DNA of 64,000 bases from contig CP143429.1 of the NCBI GenBank assembly GCA_039636775.1, positions 248,001 to 312,000 on the forward strand, given 5' to 3'. How positions within the stretch are numbered: the first letter of the stretch is position 1; the number at the start of each line of letters is the position of its first letter. The notes under the pieces are model-generated. The model made no database searches. It saw only the letters and a list, made by a program, of their open reading frames with translations, and had not been told where the DNA came from. A program made the translations under genes and the position numbers. Positions 36,707 to 45,406 of the stretch are shown here, piece by piece. Source of the DNA: Micrococcaceae bacterium Sec5.8. Lineage in GTDB: Bacteria; Actinomycetota; Actinomycetes; Actinomycetales; Micrococcaceae.

Positions 36707-37066
36707 CCGGAATCACCCCGGTCGTTACCGTAGTCAAGTGCCCACGTGGAGCCCCGGCCCTGAAAAGCTGGGGTTTTCCATTCTGGCATTCACCTTGCCG
36801 GGGGCGGCGGAGAATCTGCACGTGATCACAAACTTGCCGCCTCGTTGGCGGCAGGGAGGACGTCCGCTCTGCGCGGCCAAGGTTTCGTTGCCATTGCTGC
36901 GGCTCGAATGCGTCCAGCCACCTTGGATTTGGGGCGATGACCGCGTGCTGCGGCTCGGCCGCAGAGTACGCATGATCCTCGATAATTCGGCGTAATTTGG
37001 GAGCGGCGTAACAGGTCAGCACGAGATCGCACCCGTGGTGCCGGTACCCTGCTTTAGACTGCAGCC
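36707..37066. other. Intergenic region without a supportable gene
   Basis: 360 bp. Long open frames exist on both strands (85 codons plus, 132 codons minus) but none has an RBS, a family match or actinobacterial codon bias. A promoter for the K+ channel gene is expected near its 3' end but no clear -35/-10 was found. Confidence 0.5.
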
Positions 37067-37831
37067 ATGACGCAAGAAACATGGCGAAGGCGCTCCGAGT
37101 GGCCGTTGGTAATCGCGGCCGTGCTGTTCCTCGCCGCCTATTCCGTCCAGGTCATTTCCAACACCGACTTCGCTGTTGTCGAATTCCTGATCTGGACGAC
37201 GTGGCTAGCGTTCGCTGGGGATTACGTGATCAATCTTGTCCTAGCTCCTAATCGTGGGCGCTGGTTCGTCCGAAATCTCCACGAATTGGCAATTGTCGCG
37301 CTACCGGCGCTGCGGCCATTGCGGTTGCTGCGCCTGGTCAGCCTCCTGCGGGTCGTTCACCGCGTCGGAGGAAATGCCCTGCGCGGCAGGGTCCTGATCT
37401 TCGTACTGAGCTCCGCGGCGCTGTTAATCTACGCCGGTGCACTAGCGGTCCTCGACGCCGAAAAAAATGCTCCCGGTTCGAACCTGACCACCTTTGGGGA
37501 TGCCGTTTGGTGGGCCATGACCACCATAACGACCGTGGGGTATGGGGACCATTACCCCGTGACGGTGCTCGGCCGGTGTGTTGCCGCCGGGCTCATGGTC
37601 GGCGGCGTCGCTGTCCTGGGCGTCGTCACGGCTTCGGTCGCGTCCTGGATGGTGCAGTCCGTCGCGGAGGAAACCGCAGCGGAGATCGACTCCGCAGAGG
37701 AGCCAATCCGAGAGGAACTCCGCCGGCTCTCAGCACAAGTTGAACACCTGACGACGCTCCTGCAGGCCGGCGCAGCCAATCTTCCGTCTGGTACCCCAAA
37801 GTGCCCGGGGTTGAACCAGCGGCGACCTTGA
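37067..37831 (+). CDS. Potassium channel family protein (Kv-like)
   Basis: 254 residues. Transmembrane S1-S4-like region (about 14-110) with an Arg-rich S4 (LRPLRLLRLVSLLRVVHRVGG), pore helix and selectivity filter TTITTVGYGD (about 150-160) flanked by S5 and S6. The C-terminal 60 residues form a coiled coil (AEETAAEIDSAEEPIREELRRLSAQVEHL) suited to tetramerisation. A voltage-gated-type K+ channel in the plasma membrane. It is an unusual cargo for a genomic island. No operon partner is evident. Confidence 0.88.
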   Translation: MTQETWRRRSEWPLVIAAVLFLAAYSVQVISNTDFAVVEFLIWTTWLAFAGDYVINLVLAPNRGRWFVRNLHELAIVALPALRPLRLLRLVSLLRVVHRVGGNALRGRVLIFVLSSAALLIYAGALAVLDAEKNAPGSNLTTFGDAVWWAMTTITTVGYGDHYPVTVLGRCVAAGLMVGGVAVLGVVTASVASWMVQSVAEETAAEIDSAEEPIREELRRLSAQVEHLTTLLQAGAANLPSGTPKCPGLNQRRP

Positions 37832-38299
37832 AGTAAATGCCGCGCTCCGCGGAATTTCGACCTCTGCCGGAGGTCGTTACGTATGCGCTGTTATCGGCGT
37901 TTGGGGTACTACTCCTGCATCCTTAAGCGATTCGCTCGTGCCCGCTATCGGCGCCCGGGCTATGCGTGTTGAGAAGGCTGATGCCATCGACGCCGGACTG
38001 GTTCAGCACATCGGTGCACAGCAGACGCAGGTCCGCCTGCAGATCGTCCACTCTCCCCGCACGGAGCAAACCCTCCACGGGCGTGAAGCGCCGAATGAGT
38101 TCGGGCTGTGATGCGTGCTGTCGCCTGTCATAGGACAGGTACGTCTCCAGCGGGAGTGTGCCCTCGGAGCCTGCCTCCCAGGTGATCCCGGTACGGACTT
38201 CGTACCCGCCGTCGTTGCGCAGCTGTTGCGCGACGGCTGACAAGAACGCTGCAAGCCCCGCGAGGGCGAATGGTTGGGCCCCCGTTAGCAGTCCAGCGT

Positions 38300-39104
38300 C
38301 TATGCGATAGCTGATTGGTTTTCTTGCGTCCAGGTTTCCCAGTAGCGCTTCGGCGTCATGCCGTCCAGGGATCCGAAATACTTGGCTTCGGCCATGCTGT
38401 CCATGATTTCTCCGGAGAGTTGTTCCCTTCTGAATTGGGCGTTGAAGGATTCGATGAAGCCGTTCTGCCAGGGTGACCCCGGGTCGATGAATGCAGTGTC
38501 GACCCCGGCGGTGTCGCACCAGCTGACCAGTGCCTCAGCAGTGAACTCGGGTTCGTTGTTGCACCGGACGTAGGCCGGGGCGGTGCCGGTTTCGGCGATG
38601 ATGTTCTCCAGCACCGCGACCACGTCGGCGGCTTTGAATGACCGGCGGGGGATGATGGCCAGCGCGGTGCGGGTGTATTCGTCGATGACGAAAGAAGAAC
38701 CGGATGTGCCGGCCGCAGGAGGTCACGTCGGACTGGAAGTCGAAGCTGACCACGTGCATCGGGTACTCGGCTGTGAGCCGTTTCTGCTCCCCGGCGCCGG
38801 GCCCGGTGCGGCGCTTCTTCCTCGCCCTGGGTTTACAGGTCAGCCCCTCGTCGCGCCAGAGCCGGCGCACCCGCTTCCTGTTCAGCGCCACGCCGTCCCA
38901 CTCGGGCTGTGCCAGCAGGTGCCAGCGGGCCTTCCGCCAGCCCCACGCCGGATGCTTCACCGCCACGGCGCGCAGCTCCGTTCGGAGTTTCGCCTCCTCG
39001 AAGCCCATGTCGGGTTTCTTCTTGCGGAACGCTGACCGGTTCTGGCCCAGAAGCGCGCAGGCGAAGCGTTCGGATGCCCCGAACTTCTCCACCGCCATGC
39101 GCAC
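38300..39104 (-). pseudogene. IS3 orfB transposase, frameshifted
   Basis: N-terminal HTH_21 part (WGWRKARWHLLAQPEWDG..) and rve integrase core. After HIRFFF an extra T shifts the frame, and the true continuation (VIDEYTRTALAI.., ..NGFIESFNAQFRREQL) lies in another frame. The second catalytic motif, normally DNGPEF, reads NNEPEF, so Asp is replaced by Asn. The first Asp (FDFQSD) and the Glu (FIESFN) are kept. Normally made as OrfAB by -1 frameshifting at AAAA near the orfA end. It reads a few codons past the IS end. Confidence 0.85.
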
Positions 39105-39486
39105 GGCACGGCGGCGGGGTTCGGGGCTCAGAATTTTCCCCGCGCGACCTCGTTCAGGATGTCGATGGCGAGTTCCTTCTCCGCCAGCAGCCGCTTGAGC
39201 CGGGCGTTTTCCTTCTCCAGCTCCTTGGTCCGTTTGGATGACTCGGCGTTCTTCTCGGACCCGTACTGGTTCAGCCAGCGGTACCAGGTCGCCTCGGTGA
39301 CCTGAAGTTCCTTGATGACCTCGACCATCGGGCGTCCGTCGTTGAGCATCTTCTGTCCCTGCCGGACCTTAGCGATGACCTGCTCGGGGGTGTGTCTGCG
39401 TGCCATGATTCGTGAATTTCCTCCTGTGTCCATTCTCGGACACGAAACTCACACAGACACTGGACTTCTATCTGGGGACCCAACCA
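38312..39486 (-). mobile_element. IS3-family insertion sequence (degenerate)
   Basis: About 1.17 kb with orfA and orfB on the minus strand. Ends begin TGRTTGG and share GTCCAG at 16-22 bp inside (TGATTGGTTTTCTTGCGTCCAG on one side, TGGTTGGG..AAGTCCAG on the other). It is inserted in the AlbA_2 gene. The target duplication cannot be resolved. orfB is frameshifted and has lost a catalytic Asp, so the copy is dead. Confidence 0.8.
39128..39406 (-). CDS. IS3 orfA (transposase HTH subunit)
   Basis: 92 residues from ATG 39406. MARRHTPEQVIAKVRQGQKM starts an HTH_Tnp_1 domain (about 1-55), followed by a leucine-zipper-like helix (KELEKENARLKRLLAEKELAIDI), as in IS3 OrfA proteins that bind the inverted ends. 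The frame is intact. It ends at GGAAAATTCTGA, whose A-run would permit -1 slippage into orfB. Confidence 0.9.
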   Translation of the reverse strand: MARRHTPEQVIAKVRQGQKMLNDGRPMVEVIKELQVTEATWYRWLNQYGSEKNAESSKRTKELEKENARLKRLLAEKELAIDILNEVARGKF

Positions 39487-40638
39487 CGAACTCGATGGCC
39501 AGGCTCGTTGTTTGTGGCTTCCACTCGCTGGCGGCAGCACGACCCGCCTCGGACCCCGCATCAATGAACTTGCCGTCGATGTCGACGACCATGGCGACCG
39601 ACCCATCCCTATGGAATTCCAACAGGTGGTTGCAGCCTGCTCCCTTAGCCCGCCACCGCCATCTGCGTAATCCGATCGATGGGGACAGATAGAAGTTGGT
39701 GAAGATAGAGGAATCTGAACGGATGAACTCCGATGAGCCCCGCAATGCAGAGTAGAAGACTTCCATCGCGCCCTCGACGTCCGCGGGGTAGCCGTCAGTC
39801 CCCCCGACCCCGGTTGGTGCAGCAACTGCGACAAGGCATGCTTTTCTACTTGGCATTGTGTGAGCCAACGTCTCGTCGTAGAACTCTGCGAGGTCCGCCT
39901 GGCGCCTACGTCTGCCCTCGAAGCGGGTGAGGTATGCCTGCTCAATCTGGCGCTCGTCCATCCAGCGAGTATCCGAACCATGCCGCACCGGCGCCAGGAA
40001 TGCGTCCTTCTTCCAATACATGTGCGGTACATCGGCGCTCGGTTGCACAATCATCGCCAGCACGCCGCGCTCAGGGTGTTGTGGGTCTGTGACCTTGACC
40101 GGGCGTACGTCCATGAGCGGGGGATGCACCAAGTTGTAGGCGACCTGCGTCAGCTACCGCACATCGGCCTCTTTGACCTCTAGGTGCTCAATGCTCTTCG
40201 CGGTGCCATGGCCGCGCTCTTCGGCAACTCCGTAGAGCACAACGCCGCCTCCGGAGTTCGCCATTGCAGCGAAGTCCTTGGCTGCTTCGTCGCGCCACTC
40301 ACCCTTGGGCAGGATCTGCTTGAAATCGAGGTCGGCCGTTTCTTCGGCCTGCTGCTCCACGAGCTGCTCGATCATCTGCCATGTCAGGGGGCCTGGGGCC
40401 GCGCCCAAGGACCGGTGGATTGAGGTGAACATCGTGCCATCCTACGGCCCTTGCATCGCCCGCGTCGTGGATGAGGGAAGCGCTGTTATCGGCGTTGTCG
40501 CTTCCTGTGCCTGGACGCCGTGTGGAGCTGATCAACTGCACCGAGCCCGGGCGGTGGCCGCCGTGAGAACCCACCTGGATAGCGGCCTGCCCGCTGGCTA
40601 TAGCCACTCACGGACGTTCTGAGTCATCCGGGCCTTCC

Positions 40639-43083
40639 TCATGAGCCTTTCTTGTTCCCGTCGTTCTCGTGATGGCTGCGATCAATCACGTGACGAGCTG
40701 CCTCTCGGATTATCTTGGCCGGGTGTTGCATGGTCATTTTGGAGACTTCATTACGAACTTCGTCGCTGTAGTGAATCCACTCACCACTGGCGGCCATTCT
40801 TTGGAGGCCATGAAGCGTGAACAGTGGAACTCGAATGCCCCCGGACCGGAGTGAGTTTAGGAGTGCTGAATAGACGAGGGGAGAGATGCCCGTTTGTACT
40901 TTGCCTACGAGGGCGAGGCTGCGCGCTGCTTGAGAACGCACCGTAGGATCAATGTCTCGAGTCAGCTGAAGCAATAGTAGCTGCCCCCACTCCCACTCCT
41001 GATGCGATGAAGCTACATCCGGAAGGAGCTCTGCTGCCGAAATCCGCTCATCCGCGGAGTTGCTTCCCGCCATCTCAGTAGCCGCTGTGATGGCTTCATC
41101 TCTGGACAGAATGTGAAGAACAACTCCCGCCCGCAGCGCTTCGGCGAATTTGGAGGAAGGATCCGGCTCGAGGAAGACGCCGCGCAGCTCCGATTCGATT
41201 ATGGAAGCCCAGTTCGAGCGCATGATGGAGGCAACCTCTTCAGGAACTGTGGACTGACCGTAGTCAGCGATCCGGATGAGCGATCTTGCTTTCATTTCCT
41301 GGGCAACTTTTGCATCGGTCAGGAAGAGGGCGACGGCGTGCCAAACCCTCGTGCTTTCGTAAAGTCGTGCGAATATAGTGGCCAACTCTCCGGAATCGGT
41401 GCCCCCGAACGACATTGAACCGTGGCTGGCGCTTTTCCGAATTTCCTCCAAAGCGGCGATGCAGGCTGATTCTGCGCGAGCGACCACACTGGGGGCGAGC
41501 TCAGGCAATTCGTCGTGGTGTGCGATCAAGTAGAGAGGAAGTCCACTCTCAGGCATGGAATCCAGGACCAGATCATGGCGGACGGGTGCTGCTACTTTTG
41601 ATGCTCGCACTGCCAGTTGGGCATGATGTTGGTGGTCCTTGTTCAGCTCACCCCATGACCGCCATCCCAGTACCGTCGTTTGAGTGACCGCCTCCCAATT
41701 GAGCGTCTCAAGGAGCCGCAGAAGTTCGCCTTCGATCAGAACTGCGGAGAAATTTCCGTTGACTGCTTCTAGGGCTGCTTCCGCAACTTCTTGGTGCAGG
41801 TCGGTCTCCGGCAGAAGCTTAACAACCGCGTTCCAAATGGTGCGTTCGTCGAGGTGGCGCGTTCGGGCGGCGAGTCTAGGGGAGCGAATGAAGCCAAGGG
41901 CGCCTTCCAGAGACCGTTGCAACATGTCTAGGTTCAGGTAGGGCGCAGCAGAGGCCAGAACCATGAGATCAAGCTCAGAAATATCTGAGGGGAATCCTGA
42001 ACGCCCCAAAATCATCGTGGCGTCTTCCAATAGCGCGGGGCCGGGTCCGCGCATGTAGACCCATTCGAGAGCGCGTTTCAAACTGTCCTTTGCTCTTGCC
42101 TGTCGAAGCAAGCGCAGGCCGTCTCTTACTTCCCAGGTATCTTCTTCATTGGTTGTCTCCGATTCGCGCAAGATGCGAACTTGGGCGAGGGCCTCACGTC
42201 CCTTCATGAACGCATTGACGTCTCCACACAACTCAGCAGTTAGAAGCGCCTCCAGGGCCGGGGAGATCACCGGGTCTTCGTTCCGAAATGTTCTGCCGCG
42301 TTTGCGAGGTCCTATGGTTGCCTCAAATAGATGCTCCACGTACTTGCGGTCTCGAGAGGCGGCAGACAGCTCGCCCCTGAGGTCCGGCCAAGTAGCTCGT
42401 GACTTAACAACTTGAACCCAAGTATTTCCTTCGAAACCTTCCACGCGCGCCCGCAGTTCGCGGCAATGGGAGGCGATGGCCTCTCGAATGTCGTCTTGAA
42501 CAAGGTCTGAATCCCAGCCGATCCCCGGGGAGACTGTGAACGGATCCCAGCTCCCCTCCGCAGTTAGGAGAGCGTCAACCAAGCCGAGAGAAAGAAGTGC
42601 TCCTGCGTAGTCGAAGACTTCATACTTCCGAGCGGCGATTTGCTGATGTAAAAGTGCCGAGGCTAGTGAAGAGCTGGCTGAGGAAGGATCGCCTAAGCGC
42701 GCAGCAAGCGCGTCGAGACGCTGAATGGCGGAGGGGTATTCATCTAGCTCAATTTCGGCGACAGCGGCAAACATGGCCGCGGCGATGCGAGCACCCATGG
42801 GCAAATCACCACGTTCGGTGAATTTCCACAGGTCATCGGCACCCTGGCGGATACTGCCGATCAGTACTGACCGTTTGGAAGCATCAACGAGTTCTGAGGC
42901 CCATTCATCTGGATCTTCAGGAAGGAGCTCGGCGTATCTTTCCAGGTCGCTTGGGCGGCAGCGAGCTACGAGTGCCATGACGCTTGCGGCGCTGACTTCG
43001 CTTTGAGAAAAATTAGGGTGCGGTGCAATCGCCCAAGGAGCGGCAACAGCTGCCACCCATGCCCCGTCGTCTAGAGTCTCCAA
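40639..43083 (-). CDS. 814-residue helical-repeat protein (third gene of island operon)
   Basis: Not recognised. 814 residues from TTG at 43083 with GAGGCG upstream; it overlaps the upstream gene by 13 bp. No signal or membrane segment. Almost wholly alpha-helical: the N-terminal third has TPR-like helix pairs, the centre is a superhelix, and the last 170 residues contain HEAT/ARM-like units (SADERISAAELLPDVASSHQ, DIDPTVRSQAARSLALVGK, HPAKIIREAARHVID). No enzymatic motif found. A scaffold or sensor role is inferred. Codon use is less GC-biased than the chromosome. It is encoded with a membrane protein and a small protein. Confidence 0.75.
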   Translation of the reverse strand: METLDDGAWVAAVAAPWAIAPHPNFSQSEVSAASVMALVARCRPSDLERYAELLPEDPDEWASELVDASKRSVLIGSIRQGADDLWKFTERGDLPMGARIAAAMFAAVAEIELDEYPSAIQRLDALAARLGDPSSASSSLASALLHQQIAARKYEVFDYAGALLSLGLVDALLTAEGSWDPFTVSPGIGWDSDLVQDDIREAIASHCRELRARVEGFEGNTWVQVVKSRATWPDLRGELSAASRDRKYVEHLFEATIGPRKRGRTFRNEDPVISPALEALLTAELCGDVNAFMKGREALAQVRILRESETTNEEDTWEVRDGLRLLRQARAKDSLKRALEWVYMRGPGPALLEDATMILGRSGFPSDISELDLMVLASAAPYLNLDMLQRSLEGALGFIRSPRLAARTRHLDERTIWNAVVKLLPETDLHQEVAEAALEAVNGNFSAVLIEGELLRLLETLNWEAVTQTTVLGWRSWGELNKDHQHHAQLAVRASKVAAPVRHDLVLDSMPESGLPLYLIAHHDELPELAPSVVARAESACIAALEEIRKSASHGSMSFGGTDSGELATIFARLYESTRVWHAVALFLTDAKVAQEMKARSLIRIADYGQSTVPEEVASIMRSNWASIIESELRGVFLEPDPSSKFAEALRAGVVLHILSRDEAITAATEMAGSNSADERISAAELLPDVASSHQEWEWGQLLLLQLTRDIDPTVRSQAARSLALVGKVQTGISPLVYSALLNSLRSGGIRVPLFTLHGLQRMAASGEWIHYSDEVRNEVSKMTMQHPAKIIREAARHVIDRSHHENDGNKKGS

Positions 43084-43586
43084 GGACGCGCCTCGTTTCT
43101 GAGTAGGAAATACTGGATCGATTCGGCGCTCTGCCCCTCGGTGCTTTCAGAGGAAGAAAAGCCCAGATGCCGTACGGCAAGTCGAATGTGTTTTTCGGCA
43201 GCTTCTTGCAGGCTGGACGGTTCAAGCATTCGAATGGCGTACTTCTTGCCAATGGGATCCAGCTGCGAGTTGGCCAATTCGGTCACGGCTTCTTCATCCA
43301 GTGGGGGATACGACGGTTGGCAAGCGGCCAGCACGATGCGGGTAGAGGGCTGGGGATCGATCGTAGTCAGTGCGTTTGCTATGTGCTCTCCTGCAAGGAT
43401 CAGATGATGAGCGCTTGCAGGGTAAAGCACAAAATGCAGTAGAGCGTCTTCGCCCGATTGCGTGCTCAGGTGCACGGGTGCGGGGTCAGATTGAACCGCG
43501 ACGATTGCGTCTTCTAGCGATTCTTCCCAATCAACGCCGACGATTAGAAGCGATCGATAGTGCACCACGAGCTTCTCAGCCGTCAT
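43071..43586 (-). CDS. 171-residue unknown protein (second gene of island operon)
   Basis: Not recognised. ATG at 43586 overlaps the stop of the upstream gene (ATGA) and its end overlaps the next start by 13 bp. Soluble, with an alternating alpha/beta pattern (HYRSLLIVGVDWEESLEDAIVAV, STRIVLAACQPSYPP) that could be a small Rossmann-like or caspase/CHAT-like fold. It has an AAC..P motif but no clear catalytic dyad. Possibly the adaptor between the membrane protein and the large helical protein, which is an inference from gene order. Confidence 0.72.
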   Translation of the reverse strand: MTAEKLVVHYRSLLIVGVDWEESLEDAIVAVQSDPAPVHLSTQSGEDALLHFVLYPASAHHLILAGEHIANALTTIDPQPSTRIVLAACQPSYPPLDEEAVTELANSQLDPIGKKYAIRMLEPSSLQEAAEKHIRLAVRHLGFSSSESTEGQSAESIQYFLLRNEARPWRL

Positions 43587-44260
43587 GGATTCCGTGCCGT
43601 CGCTATCAGGACTTTCGAGCGTTGAAAATAGAGAGTCCTCGTCTGGGCTGGAACCGGATCGCCACAGAGCTCCCCTGCGACTTCTACCGGCAGCAATGGC
43701 GAAGTTCCCGTAAGGTCTGCCGACGACACCGAACCTCTGATGTCGGCCAGGGCGCCCGGGCAGTCTCGGATCCCGGAGGGCTGTTCCAACATTTGGACGG
43801 AAACATTCAACCGCTCCGTAGGAAACATGATGCTGAGAGGAACCATCAGTAGGAGCAAGCCCAGTGCACCGAGGCCGAGGCCTTGACCCCATTTGGTTCG
43901 AGTCCTGATGGACCTGACCAGGTCCCTTGTCTGCCGGTCAAAAGCCTTCACGAAGTCCAGGACGGAGCGTGGACTGAATGTGTCATCCGAATCTTCAGAG
44001 TCTTTTAGGCTGTACAGCGAGGCACTCAAGAAAAAGCAAACGCTGACGGCGAGAATGCAGATACCGCCATATCCTGCGGCCTTTGTCGCAGTGGGAAAAG
44101 CTTGGCCTACGTTGGAGAACACCAAACCAGCGGCTAGTGCCCCTGACGCGGTGGCGAGCAACGTGGCAACGGAACGTGCGCGATCGCGATACCTGTCAAC
44201 GTCCGTCCGATACGAAGCAACTATAGCTACGGCCTGCTCTTGCGTTATTTCCGTAGTCAT
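43583..44260 (-). CDS. Three-helix membrane protein (first gene of island operon)
   Basis: 225 residues, not recognised. A short cytoplasmic helix (about 1-28) leads into two membrane helices (about 30-48 and 60-84), a charged cytoplasmic segment with SEDSDD (about 85-122), a third helix (about 125-148) and an outside C-terminal domain of about 75 residues with two Cys (DCPGAL, ELCGD). The N-terminal helix-2TM arrangement recalls SLATT/2TM effector proteins of bacterial defence systems, but the similarity is only architectural. First gene of the operon; the 283 bp upstream hold no other gene. Confidence 0.7.
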   Translation of the reverse strand: MTTEITQEQAVAIVASYRTDVDRYRDRARSVATLLATASGALAAGLVFSNVGQAFPTATKAAGYGGICILAVSVCFFLSASLYSLKDSEDSDDTFSPRSVLDFVKAFDRQTRDLVRSIRTRTKWGQGLGLGALGLLLLMVPLSIMFPTERLNVSVQMLEQPSGIRDCPGALADIRGSVSSADLTGTSPLLPVEVAGELCGDPVPAQTRTLYFQRSKVLIATARNP

Positions 44261-44536
44261 CGGTCCATCTTATTCATTTCATGCCATCCAGGCTGTCAGC
44301 CGCGTTGTGAATCTGTGGTTCCCTCCGAGCTCCTCCGGAATTGAGTGGCCGAGTACCAAGGAGGTTCGGAGCCGGGCCGATGGCGTATTCGGGGAGGTTG
44401 CAAGGGCGTTACCCGTCATTCACGGGACTAGGCCGGCCCGGATCTGCATGCCAGTCCCTGAAACTTGGGTCTCACAAACGATCGATTACTGAGACGGTCG
44501 GGTCGTTTTCCAAGGGACGTAAGGAATGTCGAGGAA

Positions 44537-44543
44537 CTTGGGG
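44537..44543 (+). repeat. Target-site duplication, left copy (CTTGGGG)
   Basis: CTTGGGG directly before the left transposon end; an identical copy follows the right end at 49906-49912. Seven bases match and the next flanking bases differ. Confidence 0.75.
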
Positions 44544-44595
44544 TGTGACTGTTGGTTCGGATTGGCGGCTTTTCGCAGTTCGGTTTGGCGGTTTT
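44544..44595 (+). repeat. Left transposon end with two transposase-binding repeats
   Basis: TGTGACTGTT terminus, then TTCGGATTGGCGGCTTTT and TTCGGTTTGGCGGTTTTA 23 bp apart. The second repeat runs into the stop codon of tniB. Confidence 0.75.
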
Positions 44596-45406
44596 AGCTG
44601 ATTCCGATGACGAGGGTCGAGCGTGCGGCTTCAATGACGTCGTCGGTGATGGTGCTGAGTTCATTGATTTTCATGACTCGTTCGACCTGGGTGAAGAGCC
44701 GGTCGATGAGGCGGAAGTTGCCTCGGGTAATCCGGGCAACGGCAGCGATGGCCTGGGCATCGGTGAAATCTGCTGGGTCCAGGGTCTGACCGAGTTTGTG
44801 CCATCGGCGCTCCAAGACGAAATTCAGTTCTTCCTGGGCCAGTGGGCGGTATTCGTGGGCGAAGCCGACCCTGCTGTAGAGCTGCGCGTAGCGGCTGAAC
44901 CATTTTTCAATCCCGGGCATGCCGATCAGGATCAGGGCTATGTTGTCCCGGTCGTAGCGGTCACGCAGGAGTTCAAGTGCCGTGGCGTTGAGCCGCTCGG
45001 ATTCGTCAATGATGAGCAGCTCCACATGCTTGCCGGTGCGGGTCGGTGGTCCTGTCTTCTTGCCGATCTTTTCCAGGTGCTGGTCAACGCAGATCGATAC
45101 GCGGGTGCTGATGTGCTCGAGTTCGGCTTGGATCTGTTTGGGCGAGGTGAGCACGGCAGGGGTGTAGAAGACGGTGCGTGCCCGGGCCAGGGCTGCATAG
45201 ATCTGGTAGTCAGAGTCGTCCCGGGGACCCCACTGTTCCAGGAGGTTTTCTGCCTTGTGCCAGTTTGCGTAGCGCCTGGCGGAGAGGGTCTTGCCGATTC
45301 CGGCCTGGCCGTAGCAGATGCCGATGGTGTGCTGGCGGCGTACCGCGTCCGCGAATTCAGCGAACCGGCGGTGCTCTTTCGTGGCGATGAAGCTCGGTGC
45401 AGTCAT
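44594..45406 (-). CDS. tniB: TniB/TnsC/IstB-like AAA ATPase (transposition)
   Basis: 270 residues. Walker A GQAGIGKT (about 34-41), Walker B LLIIDESERL (about 130-139), sensor and arginine-rich tail. AAA partner that selects the target and activates the DDE transposase with ATP. Its start overlaps the tniA stop by 4 bp (ATGA). The stop lies within the left transposon end. The family call is firm; the symbol follows Tn5053 usage by analogy. Confidence 0.87.
   Translation of the reverse strand: MTAPSFIATKEHRRFAEFADAVRRQHTIGICYGQAGIGKTLSARRYANWHKAENLLEQWGPRDDSDYQIYAALARARTVFYTPAVLTSPKQIQAELEHISTRVSICVDQHLEKIGKKTGPPTRTGKHVELLIIDESERLNATALELLRDRYDRDNIALILIGMPGIEKWFSRYAQLYSRVGFAHEYRPLAQEELNFVLERRWHKLGQTLDPADFTDAQAIAAVARITRGNFRLIDRLFTQVERVMKINELSTITDDVIEAARSTLVIGIS

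Larger units (their letters stand above)
37923..40432 (-). pseudogene. AlbA_2 (Schlafen-type) DNA-binding protein, disrupted
   Basis: Three same-gene pieces on the minus strand. 40432-40154 encodes an AlbA_2-like N-terminus (EETADLDFKQILPKGEW then RDEAAKDFAAMANSGGG and VVLYGV). It ends at TAG at the codon after ADVR, yet the same frame continues as LTQVAYNLVHPPLMDVRPVK, so a CAG-to-TAG nonsense change is likely. The frame runs on to about 39487 (..TTSLAIEF), where the IS3 element interrupts it, and resumes as SYRIDAGLLTGAQPF to 37923. The intact protein would be about 440 residues. AlbA_2 proteins are putative nucleic-acid-binding regulators, often linked with phage defence. Confidence 0.75.

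Noticed and set aside
36687..37082. 132-codon minus-strand frame between the lipoprotein and K+ channel genes
   Set aside because: No ribosome site, no family resemblance, overlaps both neighbours' ends; left as intergenic.
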